Origin: Asparagopsis taxiformis | Taxonomy: Eukaryota > Rhodophyta > Florideophyceae > Bonnemaisoniales > Bonnemaisoniaceae | Length of the DNA: 64,000 bases | Direction of reading: 5' to 3' | NCBI GenBank assembly: GCA_030407315.1 | Contig: JALQPE010003128.1 | Coordinates: forward strand, 62,001 to 126,000 | In this document: positions 23,701 through 32,899 of the stretch, one piece after another | Numbering within the stretch: the first letter of the stretch is position 1 | How the letters are laid out: every line of letters starts with the position of its first letter | Translations under genes and position numbers: made by a program | Notes under the pieces: model-generated | Seen by the model: only the letters and a program-made list of their open reading frames with translations | What the model was told of the DNA's origin: nothing | Database searches by the model: none

Positions 23701-25372
23701 CGTCCTTCTTCGGCACCAACACGATTGGTGACGCCCATTCGCTGGACGCGGGTTCGATAACCCCTTCGTTGAGCATCTTCGTGATCTGCTCCTCGGCTAT
23801 CGTACGTAGAGCCGGACCCTGACGATAGGGCATTGAACGTATGGGCCGCGTGCCCGGTTCGAGTTCGATTCGATGCTCCGTAGCATTGATTTCGCCGAGG
23901 CGTCCGCTCGTCCACATTGACGAATGTGTAGCTAGCATCTCGTTGATGCGCTTTCGTAAATCCTCGTCGTCGAGGTGCGCCAAATCGATTGTCGACTGCC
24001 AATCCGTGGCGGGGTCGTTCCCCTTTTCGTTGACCAACGGGTCTGGCGTTTCGTCGCCCAACCCGGTCGTATTCGTCCGTGTCGTCGCGTCGACTAGCGG
24101 TAGGTTCAAAACCTTCGCGAGGGCTTCGCCGCCCTCACGCTTGAGTGGGACGATTCCCAACGGGGAGCGTACCGCGTACGCAATCGTCGCGCCTTTCGGC
24201 AATTCGCGGTCCTTCTTCGTGAAGTTCGACACGATAATAGAGAACGTCTCTCTCGGTCCTACGTCGACCACTCCGTTGGCTATGCGCAGCCCATGCCGGA
24301 ATTGCACCGACGCTTTCGGTTCGAGGAACACGAGTCCGGTCGCGTCCGTCGTCACGTTGACGGTCCGTTGCGACATCGCCGGTACACGCGTGTACTTCGT
24401 CAGGCGAACCGAGAACGTTCGGCTCGGCCTATTCGAGGCCGCGTTACGCTCGCGGCGTTTCGGGGGCTCCACGTTTGGGTTCGTCTCTTCCCCCTCCTCG
24501 TACGGAGCCGTCGTATCACCCTCCGCGATAATGGGTATCGTATCCCCCCGATGGAGGTCGATTGTCTGCGCTCGACAGCGTATAGCATCGACATGCTTCG
24601 ACATGAACGACGTGCCCATTATAACGGGAACAGCCAGCGTGTTGGCTACGAAGAATTTTACGCGGAACAGCGAGTTCCCCAACCTGACACGAAGCAGGAT
24701 GGCGCCTTCGATAGGCAAACGTCGCCCGTTGGCGTCTCCGAGCTTCGGCAGCTCTTCGTCACGTAGACAGCGGTCGACCCAGTCGTAGGGTAGTAAACTT
24801 GTTCGTATCAAGTTGTAGCCGCTGCACGTATCCATCGCGATGGTAATCGCCCTCATCACGTTGAGGTCTAGTCCGATCGTTCCGGATACGATATAATGCT
24901 TCGACGCAAGTAGGCACGTATGCCCGTCGAGGACCAACGGTTCGGTCCTGACCGGCGCGCGGTCTACGTCTTCGCTAGCGGTTCGTCGCTTCACCGCGTG
25001 GACCCGTATGGCTTCTTTTGCGTCGACACGCTTCGTATAAGCTGCGTGCTTGGCTTTCTCGCGCTCGGAAGCGTCGTGCTTCCGGGTAGCGCGTCTCGCT
25101 CGTCTGCGAGGCTTCCTCTTCGTGTGAGGTTCGTTTGTCCCGTCGGACTTCGTTTCTTCCCCCACGTCGGGTGTCGTGTGACTCGAGTTGGCCTTCGCGG
25201 CCGTGAGATTTACGTAACTCTCGTTCATCGGTGAGCCTGCGGAGGACCAATCATCGACGTCGGTCGTCCCCCTTTTTCGTAAGGGTTCAGGCGATGTGGG
25301 TGGCTCGTGACCTACATCGCCTGGTCGTTTCCCGGCGCGGGGCCGTTCGACGCGTCGTCGTCGTGAGCCCAC
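20783..25372 (-). CDS. Pol polyprotein of element B
   Basis: A single 1529-codon ORF overlaps the gag end by 61 bases in the -1 frame, as expected for frameshift expression; the first codon listed is nominal. Domains in order: a basic N-terminal region; aspartic protease with 'MDTCSG' at residues 180-185; reverse transcriptase with catalytic Asp600 and 'YLDD' at 662-665; RNase H ('IDTDASAYQLG', 'TERECYSVVWAI', 'RTDHEALRWLM'); integrase with an HHCC zinc domain ('HHVLAGHPGQ', 'CVGC') and DDE residues in 'IDILGPL', 'LISDNGKQF' and 'NGQVERYN'; and a chromodomain in the last 60 residues ('FLVKWVGYRNPTWEP'). Every catalytic residue I can check is present, so this looks active. It makes, matures and inserts cDNA. 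Confidence 0.95.
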   Translation of the reverse strand: MGSRRRRVERPRAGKRPGDVGHEPPTSPEPLRKRGTTDVDDWSSAGSPMNESYVNLTAAKANSSHTTPDVGEETKSDGTNEPHTKRKPRRRARRATRKHDASEREKAKHAAYTKRVDAKEAIRVHAVKRRTASEDVDRAPVRTEPLVLDGHTCLLASKHYIVSGTIGLDLNVMRAITIAMDTCSGYNLIRTSLLPYDWVDRCLRDEELPKLGDANGRRLPIEGAILLRVRLGNSLFRVKFFVANTLAVPVIMGTSFMSKHVDAIRCRAQTIDLHRGDTIPIIAEGDTTAPYEEGEETNPNVEPPKRRERNAASNRPSRTFSVRLTKYTRVPAMSQRTVNVTTDATGLVFLEPKASVQFRHGLRIANGVVDVGPRETFSIIVSNFTKKDRELPKGATIAYAVRSPLGIVPLKREGGEALAKVLNLPLVDATTRTNTTGLGDETPDPLVNEKGNDPATDWQSTIDLAHLDDEDLRKRINEMLATHSSMWTSGRLGEINATEHRIELEPGTRPIRSMPYRQGPALRTIAEEQITKMLNEGVIEPASSEWASPIVLVPKKDGSLRFCVDYRRLNAKTIADSYPLPRMEDCLDSLGDAAIFTTLDCNAGYWQVPVSAEDRDKTTFTSFMGTYRYVRMPFGLRNAPATFQRTLDIILSGVRWQSCLVYLDDVIVFSKDLESHLGHVDQVLSLLRAAGVTLKLTKCSFFQPRVDYLGHVITPGKLHVAAWNKEAFRTATFPRDKTQCRSFLGAANVYRRFVKAYAEIARPLNTMLKKDASPDWTNPTNAQMNAFETLKTILVSPPVLHLPKAGRPFMIDTDASAYQLGATLLQQQNEDKPNEWVPIGYWSKTLNETERGYSATERECYSVVWAITSLRPYVEGQRFTVRTDHEALRWLMTLTDASGRLLRWRLRVAEFDFEVTYRPGRVHQVPDALSRVISTYDDGRPVADDVPSYGDAVLVTTRSRRQPTRNGQGRTTSVRKKATNARGHDDPSNETRDERTSATTAGHDGLEFNRDASLDDVLDEEPDFLDEQRAAEDDSARVPPADVQLPITRDELIEAQREDAFCQTILTRQSETQDAAFFEGHDGLLRRRNPHDEERTQIVVPASLRPRLLELTHHHVLAGHPGQTRMYYTLRRTYYWPAMAADIHATVRNCVGCAKNRVKLRKRTNPLRLFPATEPLRDLCIDILGPLTKTTRGNRFILVITDRFTKLTRVVPLRNIDSANVASAFVNAWVFSYGPPRTLISDNGKQFAAKFFQRVCNEIGVTNVFTSTYHPQTNGQVERYNRTILAMLRNYVNENQNDWDRYASALTFAYNTHVHSSTGTTPFDLILTNPPPPLALHTSVTNRELPDGGGRATYVRELATTMDNAYRTLKAAQARYKRNFDKRVRVSNRNIRAGEYVFIDPTDGTTKGTKLGNHALGPFRVLRNDVRTFVIQRGDVVERVNSDRVAYAPTPANAPPPEPYDATEADLDKNRDGPAYVVDDLLNHRVNDDGTLDFLVKWVGYRNPTWEPRRNVSEESVSRYFARVRRATT

Positions 25373-27714
25373 GAAGCTCGTTCGTCATCGTGACTCGTTT
25401 CCACCTCGAGTGGTGTTTCGTCAGCGGAGGTCGTCACGTAGACTCCGCTGCGGCCATTACGCTGGCCATTTCGTTCGTTCGCCCACGGGCGGGGGTCACG
25501 TCGGTCATTACGAAAATCGCCGCGGCGCCTGTCGAAGGGCCTTCCCTCGTCACGATTGGGGTTTCGGAGTATCGTAGGCGGCGTGCCGTACCTCCGCGGG
25601 GTCACGTTCCCTCGCTCGCCAGGTCGTTCCTGGTTACGTTTAGCCATTCGTTGGCGGAAGTACTCAGCCTGACGTGGGTTGCTCTTCACGTGGAAGAGGT
25701 AGTACTTGTACGCGAAAAAGATCCGTTGATCTGGCGTCAGACGCGGACACGTAAACGTCGAGTGGCCATCTTCGCGGCATGACCAACACGACAGCGTCCA
25801 GTAATCATTCGGGATTACGGAGTGCGCCAATTGCGTCTGCTCGCTCGTGAGCTTCGGCACGTCCTCGCATGGACGGTTCAATCGAGCTTCGAGCTCGTCC
25901 GGCTTTTCGTTTGCCGTTTTCGTATCGTTGGGCGGCGGCCCGTTCGTGAAGAGGATCGCCTCCAAGTTCTCGGCAACGTGAGCCGCAGCGAGCGACACGT
26001 CGTCATCGTCCCTCGCGGGGATGTTCGGGTTACCATCGTGGTAACTGGGCTCGCTAGCCCGTTCATTACGTAAGTACGCGGACTCATCGTAGTCCGCGAA
26101 CTTCCTCGACTCGTGGTCGGAAATAGCCAACGTAGGCTTCACCGGAAACCGCACTTTCGGTTTCGCGGCTGACGCGACAGCTGCCGTACGTGCACGGAAG
26201 GTCGTTCCTTCGGCCGTCGCCAATCGTCTCACAACGGTGAGGTCGTTCCTCTCTCGTTCGGGGAGTGACCGGAGTCGTTCCGTCACGGCTGCCCGCGTCG
26301 AGGGCAGTAAACCACGTACGTAGTGGTGAACGAGGAGTCGATCCGTAAACACGTAGTTACACGCCCGCGTGGCGGTGTCGAGTCTATCAGCGTACTGATT
26401 CTCGTCCTCGTTAGGACTCTGCGTGATCATCGTGACCTTTTCGTAGGCCTCCTGCAGCACGTCGTCTTGCAGGTATCGTTTGATCAACGCGTTGATCACG
26501 TGAGGCCACGAGAACCTCTTCGTCGGATCAGTCGTGATCACACCAGTCGTACACTGGGAATCGTAGAACCGTCGGGCGTCCCCTTCGAGGAAGAAGTGCA
26601 GCGCACGTACTGCCACTCCCTCGCACACTCCGAGTGTGCTGAACCCATCACGTATTTGGGCGAGGAATCCGAGCAACGTAATCGGATTCCGGCCGGAGAA
26701 CGGCTTCAACGTAGGGAAAAGTCCCTCCAGCTCACGTTTGAGCTTATGTACGCTTTGACTCTCGTTCACGTAGAGATGCTCACGTACATCGTTAAGTCGG
26801 TACATGCGGTACGATACCACGTTCGCAAATGCGTCGAGCATTGTCGTGTGCTCTGCCAACGCGTGGCAAACGGGTCCGAGGGCGTTCCCTGGTAAGCGTA
26901 CCGCGTCGGCACGTTCGTTTTCGTGGACTCGCGTGTCCGTCGTGCCGAACGTACCCAGCCACGGAATGTACGTTTCACGTGGCGGGGGAGCTCTCGTATC
27001 GAATTGCGCAGCTCGTGCTGCGTCCGCCGACCGCGCGTGGTCTGGCGTATCGTTAAAACGTAATTGCCTTCGTGGCGTCTCGTCGGGGTTGGCGATGGCT
27101 CGTTGCACTGTCGCCCCCCTTCCGTACGTTGTCGGGGTCGTCGGACCGGGTGTTGGTGGGTATCCTCCCGGAACGGCCGGGGAGGATTGCGAGTTATAGG
27201 CGCGCGAGCCTTCGTAATTCGGATCGCTTCCGCTCGGCGGAGCGGAACGTCCGGCGACGATTTCGTTGAATACTACGACAAACGAGTCGAGTCTTCCCTC
27301 CACGGCGGAGAGGCGGTTTCGTAAGTCTTCGTTTTCCCGTTCGAGGGTCGCTGAGCGTTCACGTAACGCACGAGCTTCGCGCTCCGAGACTCCGAGTCTC
27401 TGCCTTACGGCTTCGTCGACGGCCGCGTCGCTCGCCCTTTCGATGTGACCTCGAAGGTCTTCGTACACTACACGTAGTGCCGTGGGAGTCACGTTCCCTT
27501 CGTTGAGCTGACCGCGCGTTGCGGGGTCCATACTCACGGACTCAAACGGGCTTACCGTACGTGGTAGCTGGCCGATCGCCTCGATATCCGGCGGGATAGA
27601 TCGATCAGTCGCGAAGATCGCTTCTGCTGACAAGGCCACGTCGGCTTCGGCGTCCGCTGACGTTGGCAACGGTTGCCTGGGCGACGCGCTGGAATTCGAC
27701 ACAGCGTAATTCAT
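25312..27714 (-). CDS. Gag of element B
   Basis: I start it at the ATG at 27712-27714, since the open frame extends upstream only through a TTG (27768). About 800 residues. The N-terminal half has a coiled-coil-like stretch rich in Glu/Arg/Leu ('SEREARALRERSATLERENEDLRNRL') cut here to its gist: heptad-like Leu and Arg/Glu around residues 110-150. The capsid-like core follows ('VVSYRMYRL', 'ALHFFLEGDARRFY', 'LVHHYVRGLLP'), then a CCHC zinc knuckle 'CWSCREDGHSTFTC' about 130 residues from the end, then an Arg/Gly/Asp-rich tail. It forms the particle and packages element RNA. It is intact, unlike the gag of element A. Confidence 0.9.
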   Translation of the reverse strand: MNYAVSNSSASPRQPLPTSADAEADVALSAEAIFATDRSIPPDIEAIGQLPRTVSPFESVSMDPATRGQLNEGNVTPTALRVVYEDLRGHIERASDAAVDEAVRQRLGVSEREARALRERSATLERENEDLRNRLSAVEGRLDSFVVVFNEIVAGRSAPPSGSDPNYEGSRAYNSQSSPAVPGGYPPTPGPTTPTTYGRGATVQRAIANPDETPRRQLRFNDTPDHARSADAARAAQFDTRAPPPRETYIPWLGTFGTTDTRVHENERADAVRLPGNALGPVCHALAEHTTMLDAFANVVSYRMYRLNDVREHLYVNESQSVHKLKRELEGLFPTLKPFSGRNPITLLGFLAQIRDGFSTLGVCEGVAVRALHFFLEGDARRFYDSQCTTGVITTDPTKRFSWPHVINALIKRYLQDDVLQEAYEKVTMITQSPNEDENQYADRLDTATRACNYVFTDRLLVHHYVRGLLPSTRAAVTERLRSLPERERNDLTVVRRLATAEGTTFRARTAAVASAAKPKVRFPVKPTLAISDHESRKFADYDESAYLRNERASEPSYHDGNPNIPARDDDDVSLAAAHVAENLEAILFTNGPPPNDTKTANEKPDELEARLNRPCEDVPKLTSEQTQLAHSVIPNDYWTLSCWSCREDGHSTFTCPRLTPDQRIFFAYKYYLFHVKSNPRQAEYFRQRMAKRNQERPGERGNVTPRRYGTPPTILRNPNRDEGRPFDRRRGDFRNDRRDPRPWANERNGQRNGRSGVYVTTSADETPLEVETSHDDERASWAHDDDASNGPAPGNDQAM

Positions 27715-27799
27715 AGACCGTCGTCTGTAGCGTAGCACGTAGCTTTTCGTTAACGTAAAAGAGCTCAACCTCGTTGGTTGTCGTTATGCTCGTAGCAAC

Positions 27800-27817
27800 T
27801 TCTAGGTCGAGAGACCA
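27800..27817 (-). promoter_or_regulatory. Probable tRNA primer-binding site of element B
   Basis: On the sense strand, one base after the 5' LTR end, lies TGGTCTCTCGACCTAGAA. It starts with TGG, as expected for pairing with a tRNA CCA end. The tRNA is not identified. Confidence 0.6.
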
Positions 27818-27818
27818 G

Positions 27819-28471
27819 TGTGGAACAACGTTAGTTCTAGAAGTAGCTGGTACGAGCCACGGACACGCTGTCCTTACGAAACGAAACGAGCAGTCCACCC
27901 GCTGGTGTTTTGACTGTATGTTAGGTAGAACGGTAGAGATAGGTTAGCGAGTAGACACGAGCGTCACGACGCAACAATCCACGCGAGGATTACGTTAGCA
28001 CACGAGGTGGTACGTCACCGGAGGCGCTCTCGACCAAGCCCGGAGGCACTACACGCAATCAGCCTTACGTGCGGCGATGGGTAGGGAGTACGCAGCTCGA
28101 CGGAGACGAAGCCTCGCTAGGCAAAACGTAAACGTAGAAGTCAGTCGTAGACTAGAGCCGTTGCTCGATCGTTGTCTTGTCCCCTTTCCCTCCCGGCACG
28201 ATGCCAATACCTATATAGCCACGATGGCATCGCTTTACAGTGTAAACACTGCTCGTAACGTCCCCGAATGGGAAAGGACCTTGTGGGTCACACGTAGGGA
28301 CCCGTTGGTCCGTTGGCCGTTGCCAATACGTTCGTTGCACACGTGTGCCGGTTGCGCGCGCGCATGCGCCAGCAATGTTCGTGCATTGCTGTCGCCGGTC
28401 GTATCCGCCGAAATTCGAATTCCGCGGAAAACGTAAATATTTGCAATTTCGGAATTGCCACGTATACTACA
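27819..28471 (-). repeat. 5' LTR of element B
   Basis: 653 bp with TG/CA ends, matching 15444-16096 without a difference in the parts I compared. The outer flank is the target duplication AGAGC (28472-28476). It contains the TATA-like CTATATAG at 28211-28218. Confidence 0.95.
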
Positions 28472-28476
28472 AGAGC

Positions 28477-30047
28477 TACCATTACGGTGCGCGAACAGGC
28501 GATAGTCATTCGCCGTCACTTGACGCCCCATCATTCGGAAAGTCACCCTAGCGTGAAGTCGCATATGATGCTCATAGTTACCCGTGTCGGGACGAGGGGG
28601 ATACGCGAACCAGCGAGACCGAATCATCGGTAAGTCCTCTACGGTACCTTGGTACGATTTCTCTTGGAACAAGCGGCGGTTCATACGTTCGACGTAAAGA
28701 GCATCCCCGGGATGAAGGAGGAAAGTCCTGTCGCTACAAAGCGTATGTGGAACACGGAAGTGACGAATCGGGCGACTCGAAGGGAGACGGGCATACGCAG
28801 ACCAACATTAGTTTTGCACCTGGTGGCTTTGACCCCGCCGGGGTCAAAGCCACCAGGTGCCGGCGGAGGGAACTCATCAGGAGCATATCGAGACGTAATT
28901 CGCTTCGCGGGCGATCGGTGAAATCCCTACGAGGGAGTCGCGCAAACGGGTAGTGTTCCCAGAGAGCAGCCAGCTCACGCCTAAACGGCAATGCTTGTGA
29001 ATCAAACACCATGAGCTCGTCAGCATTGGCTGGATAAAATTCCCCTGAGGAACGCCAATTGGCTGTTGGCTTCGGCGCCCGAGGAGGGGTATCATGCGAT
29101 GGAACAGCCGGTGCTGGAACAGACGCGACCGCGTAAGGATCAACTAGGGCTGTGCCCGACGGCCTCACGCCTGCGGATGCATTAACGGGAATAGAACCAG
29201 CCCCACTCCGGGTAACTCTACCAGAAGAGGCGTATGGGTTTACGGCCGACTCAACAAGCTGAGCTTTAGCTCTTTCGGCCTCTGCCCTTTCGGATTCTGC
29301 CTTTTCGGCTTCCGCACGAGCGGCTTAACGACGCAACTCTTCTTCCCTACGCTTACGAGCGTCCGCCAGAATCTGCTGATTGCGGCGACCATAGTCCTCA
29401 TAAGGATTTGCTGAAGCGTCACGACCAGAAGAGGTACGAACCGCAGCAGCGGAAGGACGAGCCACGGCTGGCCGGGAACCTGGCGAAGGCCTAACATCCA
29501 GCTGCCTCGATGGCTTAGGCATAGCGCCCCCTTCGGCAAGGACTTCGATTACCTCTTCGGCAGCGGCCGACACTGCTCCTTTTGGAGACGGCCCGGTGGC
29601 CTTAACAGGTTCGCCCTCACGCGATGGCGGATTGGCCGATGACGGCTTGGCAGTGACCACGGGTGTGGACGGCTTCGGGGAAGCAGGGGATTCGGTCGGA
29701 CCGATGTTGCCACCTTGTGTACTTGCCCTAGCGGGGGGAACCGACTTCTTGGAGCGCGATGGAGTCTCGACGACTTTGCCGGAAGGCGATGCTGTCTCAG
29801 CCGAAGCCTTGGCGGCAGTCGAACGAGTTCGCGTCTGCGATGGAGCCGCGGAGGCAATCGGCGCGCTTGTCGCGGGAGTCGAAGAGGACTTAGCCGGCGT
29901 TGGCGTGGCCCCAGTGCGGGAAGAGGATGCCTGGTGGCGAGTGGCTGGGCGACGAACGCTTGAGCGTGTGGTTGGACGGTTGGGCGAACCCATGTCTTCC
30001 CCTTCCTCCTCTGAGGACTCGAATTGAATCGGAGCACGAGGGGTCAT
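28477..30047 (-). pseudogene. Antisense ORF of element A, N-terminal part
   Basis: It begins with an ATG at 30045-30047 and encodes a Ser/Thr/Pro/Ala-rich disordered region of about 200 residues and a Glu/Arg/Ala-rich helical stretch. An in-frame TAA interrupts it at 29325-29327; the same frame continues to 28734. After a frameshift near the 45-bp hairpin (28816-28860), a conserved block 'SDRTFLLHPGDALYVERM' matches the antisense ORF of element B, and the frame runs on ('WFAYPPRPDTG', 'NDYRLF') to the B insertion site at 28476. Reading then resumes at 15438 in the same frame. The gene was dead or dying from at least a nonsense codon and a frameshift besides the insertion. Confidence 0.7.
28816..28860. 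repeat. 45-bp perfect hairpin inside the antisense ORF of A
   Basis: Two exact 21-base arms, the first GCACCTGGTGGCTTTGACCCC, flank GCC. It coincides with the point where the antisense frame shifts, and the antisense ORF of B has nothing equivalent, so it is probably a small insertion or inverted duplication. Confidence 0.85.
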
Positions 30048-30117
30048 CTTAAAAGCCAGTAGAGGCGATGGAAGACGTTGGGAAAACCCTGAGCGGGATA
30101 AGTGAGCGGCTTATTGG

Positions 30118-30124
30118 CTTAAAT
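30118..30124 (-). promoter_or_regulatory. TATA-like box of the antisense ORF of element A
   Basis: ATTTAAG on the minus strand, about 70 bases upstream of the antisense ATG at 30047, resembles the box upstream of the antisense ORF of B. Confidence 0.4.
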
Positions 30125-30528
30125 CTCCGAAAGGGAGCTGCGGTATTCAACTCTGAAGGGGATTCGCAAGGCGATTGGCCGGGATGACGAATTCAAAGCC
30201 TCGAATTGGCACCGCTCACACGATCACGCGGTAAATTATCTTGCAGATGGATGCAAAAACCCTTTGAAGGATGACGGAAGGGACACGAATTCTCGTACGC
30301 AGTGGACACCGAAGGGGTGAGTACGCTGTTTCGCGTAAGATCGATAAGGAACCTGCAACAGGTGTTGATTACAATGGGAAACGGTCGGTGGACTTCCGGA
30401 AGAGTCGGATGGACTAAACGAAATTTATCGAACACACGCTGGGCGCGGGAAAATCTGAAGGCAGAAAATGCAACGGCTATCGCCCAAAAATTGTATTTTT
30501 TCTAGTTTTGTCGGGACGACAAACCTCT

Positions 30529-30541
30529 CAGGAGGGGGCCA
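30529..30541 (+). promoter_or_regulatory. Polypurine tract of element A
   Basis: Purine-rich CAGGAGGGGGCCA ends directly before the TG that opens the 3' LTR at 30542. Confidence 0.65.
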
Positions 30542-31227
30542 TGTCATACCGCCTGGCGGTCCTCTCAACCAGAGCCGTGTCGCTTCCCTATTGGGTACCC
30601 ACTTAAGGGATGTGCCAATCACAAGGCACCAGCCAACTGGGCGTGTTTCCCGTAATTGGGACTAGCGCAAGGCTGTAAACACCCTATTGTGCCCTATAGG
30701 CCCCGTCCAAGACCCCACAAGGGACAAATTTCTAACTTAAGCTAACCAGCTGTACATTACAATGTAAGCCTAACTGGCAATAACCTCGCGGGTAGGCAAG
30801 TGCCGTTAACTGGGCTCTGGTTGGTCAATAACTGGATATTTATTCCTAACCACTAACCCTAGCTTACAGTAGACTTAGTATAAATACGCCACTGGAATAG
30901 CCAGTAGGCACGGTTTCTAGAGTAACGTAAACTCAAGTGGAATTACGACCCACTGGAACAGTGTTCGCATACCTATTGTTCAACCCCTCTCCGGGAAAAC
31001 CTTAGGGTTAGCCAACAGCTCGACGGATTACGTCACTTTTCTCCATTAATACGCACCTCGCGTGAGCGCTATAATCGCACAACCCCCTCCGGGTAGCGAT
31101 ACCTTCTCTCATACGAGGTTACCGGCTGTGTACGTTATAAGGTTCATCTGCTCTACCATCTCCTCTACCGAGGCTCGGGACACCTGTCGGGTGGTTTGCC
31201 GCTCTAGCGGATTTTCTACCTGCTGCA
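30542..31227 (+). repeat. 3' LTR of element A
   Basis: 686 bp starting TGTCATACC and ending GCTGCA, after a polypurine tract. A TATAAATA box is at 30879-30886, where a promoter in the sense direction should be. There is no 5' copy to compare because the left end of the element is gone. The right edge joins C-element LTR sequence, so both edges are supported from outside. Confidence 0.65.
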
Positions 31228-31369
31228 ATAGCCAACTAGATACTTCTAGGCGAAACAGCAAGTTACTTTCTAGCAGCCTATAGTATATAGTAAACTTAGT
31301 GTAACTTGTAGTGTCTAGAATACACTAGTTTATGCTGGCCATTGCTGGCATCAGCTTCAGTTCGTTACA
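31228..31369 (-). repeat. 3' LTR fragment of element C
   Basis: 142 bases almost identical to 36860-37002, in the same orientation. The rest of this LTR is absent to the left, where the 3' LTR of element A begins. Confidence 0.85.
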
Positions 31370-31409
31370 CTATTCCCCCCTCACACAGTTGATGTCCTCA
31401 TCAACTTAG

Positions 31410-32867
31410 TTATTCATCATGATATTCCGGTAGAATATTCTTCTTCCGGATGTATTCTAACCATATTCCAGTCTTCGTGCCATCCCTATCTATGAAATCC
31501 CTCGTAGGTTGCCATGAAGCATCATGCGTAGGACTATCTTTCATCAAGGTTAGGGACTGATATCCTCGTCCTCTTTTTCTAGGATTCAAGATCGCTTCGA
31601 CCTCGATTTCATCACCTTCAATAGCAGGGACAGGGGCCGGTACAGGAGGTATTGGAGCAGCAATACCACTCGGTTGTTCTATATGAGGAATTTTGTGGCT
31701 GACATTAACAACAGGATGAATCTTGATATGATCGGGAAGGTCCAACCTAACTGCATTTTTGCCAATCAATTCCTTCACAACAAACGGTCCAAAACCTCTT
31801 GCTGTCAACTTCTCCTTTTCCTGAGACTGGGAGTATGTATCCCTGAACAAAGACCTGTTAATCCATAACTTGGATCCCATCCTATAGTTTGGATCCTTGA
31901 ACTTTCTGGAGGCATACGCACTCTGTGCTGCTTTCGCAATGTTGTAAGAGTACTTAGCATCTTCAAGAGAAGTTGTAAGCCGTTTCTTGAATTGCTCAAC
32001 ACTTTGCACAGGTATCTCATTTCCAGACGCAAACTCCAAAGGAGACTTTGGAATCCATCCCAGGTCCAGCTCAAATGGGGACATACACAGATCTTCAGAA
32101 ACAGCAGAATTGTAGGAAAACTCTGCAGATGGTAGAAGTTCATCCCAATTGTTTTGGTTGTAGGAACAATAGCACCGAAGATAGTTCTCAATCATCCGAT
32201 TCATGATTTCGGACGTGCCATCCGTCTGTGGGTGCCTGCTCGTAGACATCGTGAGCTTAACGCCACATAGTTCCATCAAACAATCCCAAAACTTGGATGT
32301 AAACTTTCTATCTCGATCCGATACCACATTGTCGGGAAGTCCATGAAGCTTGAATATGTTAGAGAAGAATGCATTCGCAACATCCTCAGTAGTGTCGGTA
32401 CCTCGTGACTTGATAAAATGAACTCTTCTCGTCAACCGGTCTACCCAGGTAGTTATGGCATCATAAACGTCTTTCGTCTTGGGTAGACTTACGATAAAGT
32501 CGGTTGCTAGAGATCCCCATCTTCTCTCAGGAACCTCTAAAGAAGTTGGATCAGTCAACTTGTTCTGATTAGAGTCTTTATATTGCTGCAACTTCATGCA
32601 TCCCTCCACATACTTCCGGACATCTCGGGCTTTGTGTCTCCAATGGAATTTTTCAAGTCTTGATAGCGTCTTCAAGAACTTGAAATGACCGCTTATCCTA
32701 GAGTCATGTGCCATTTGCAGAATACTGGACACAGACCTTCTCGGTACACACAACTTTCCATTGTAAAATAGCCTCGCCCGTTCACGACAAAATAATGGTA
32801 TGATCTTTTCCAGCTTCCGTTTCTGAATCCCATCTTCACGAAAATCTCCTTCCATAGCTCTTACCAC
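31410..32867 (-). pseudogene. Integrase of element C
   Basis: An open 485-codon segment. The zinc-domain His pair is present ('AHDSRISGHFKFLKT'), but only one Cys of the usual C-x2-C remains ('CMKLQQYK'), a likely inactivating change. The DDE core is complete: Asp in 'ATDFIVSLP', Asp in 'VVSDRDRKF', Glu in 'DGTSEIMNR'. The C-terminus ('EIEVEAILNPRKRGRGYQ...') is a chromodomain-like fold with weak match. It is out of frame with RNase H upstream (shift near 32935). Low relationship to A and B apart from general Ty3 features. Confidence 0.8.
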
Positions 32868-32899
32868 AGGTCCGAAGAACTGTTCATCATCATATCGGG

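Larger units (their letters stand above)
15444..28471 (-). mobile_element. Ty3/gypsy retrotransposon B (complete, recent)
   Basis: A 13.0-kb element with sense transcription on the minus strand. It has 653-bp LTRs starting TG and ending CA at both ends. A 5-bp target duplication AGAGC is at 15439-15443 and 28472-28476. Internal order in the sense direction is primer-binding site, gag, pol (overlapping, -1 frame), 1.9 kb of non-coding DNA, an antisense ORF, a polypurine tract and the LTR. The LTRs look identical wherever I compared them, and gag and pol are open, so insertion is recent. Base composition is very CpG-rich (CGT/ACG motifs throughout), unlike the flanks, with no sign of CpG decay. 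Elements A and B are related but clearly different families. Confidence 0.95.
6935..31227 (+). mobile_element. Ty3/gypsy retrotransposon A (5'-truncated, interrupted by B)
   Basis: A chromodomain-bearing Ty3/gypsy element in sense orientation on the plus strand. The order is truncated gag, protease, reverse transcriptase/RNase H, integrase, chromodomain, an antisense ORF, a polypurine tract and the 3' LTR. The 5' LTR, primer-binding site and gag start are missing where the 43-bp repeat array begins. Element B (15444-28471) is inserted in the antisense ORF. Gag-pol lies in at least five frame segments, so A is dead. A inserted into the 3' LTR of element C: its 3' LTR ends in CA at 31227 exactly where the C LTR sequence starts. 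Confidence 0.8.

Noticed and set aside
23841..24788. Plus-strand ORF of 315 codons opposite pol of element B
   Set aside because: Shadow of pol in CpG-rich DNA, where stop codons are rare on both strands; Arg/Ser-rich composition typical of such shadows.
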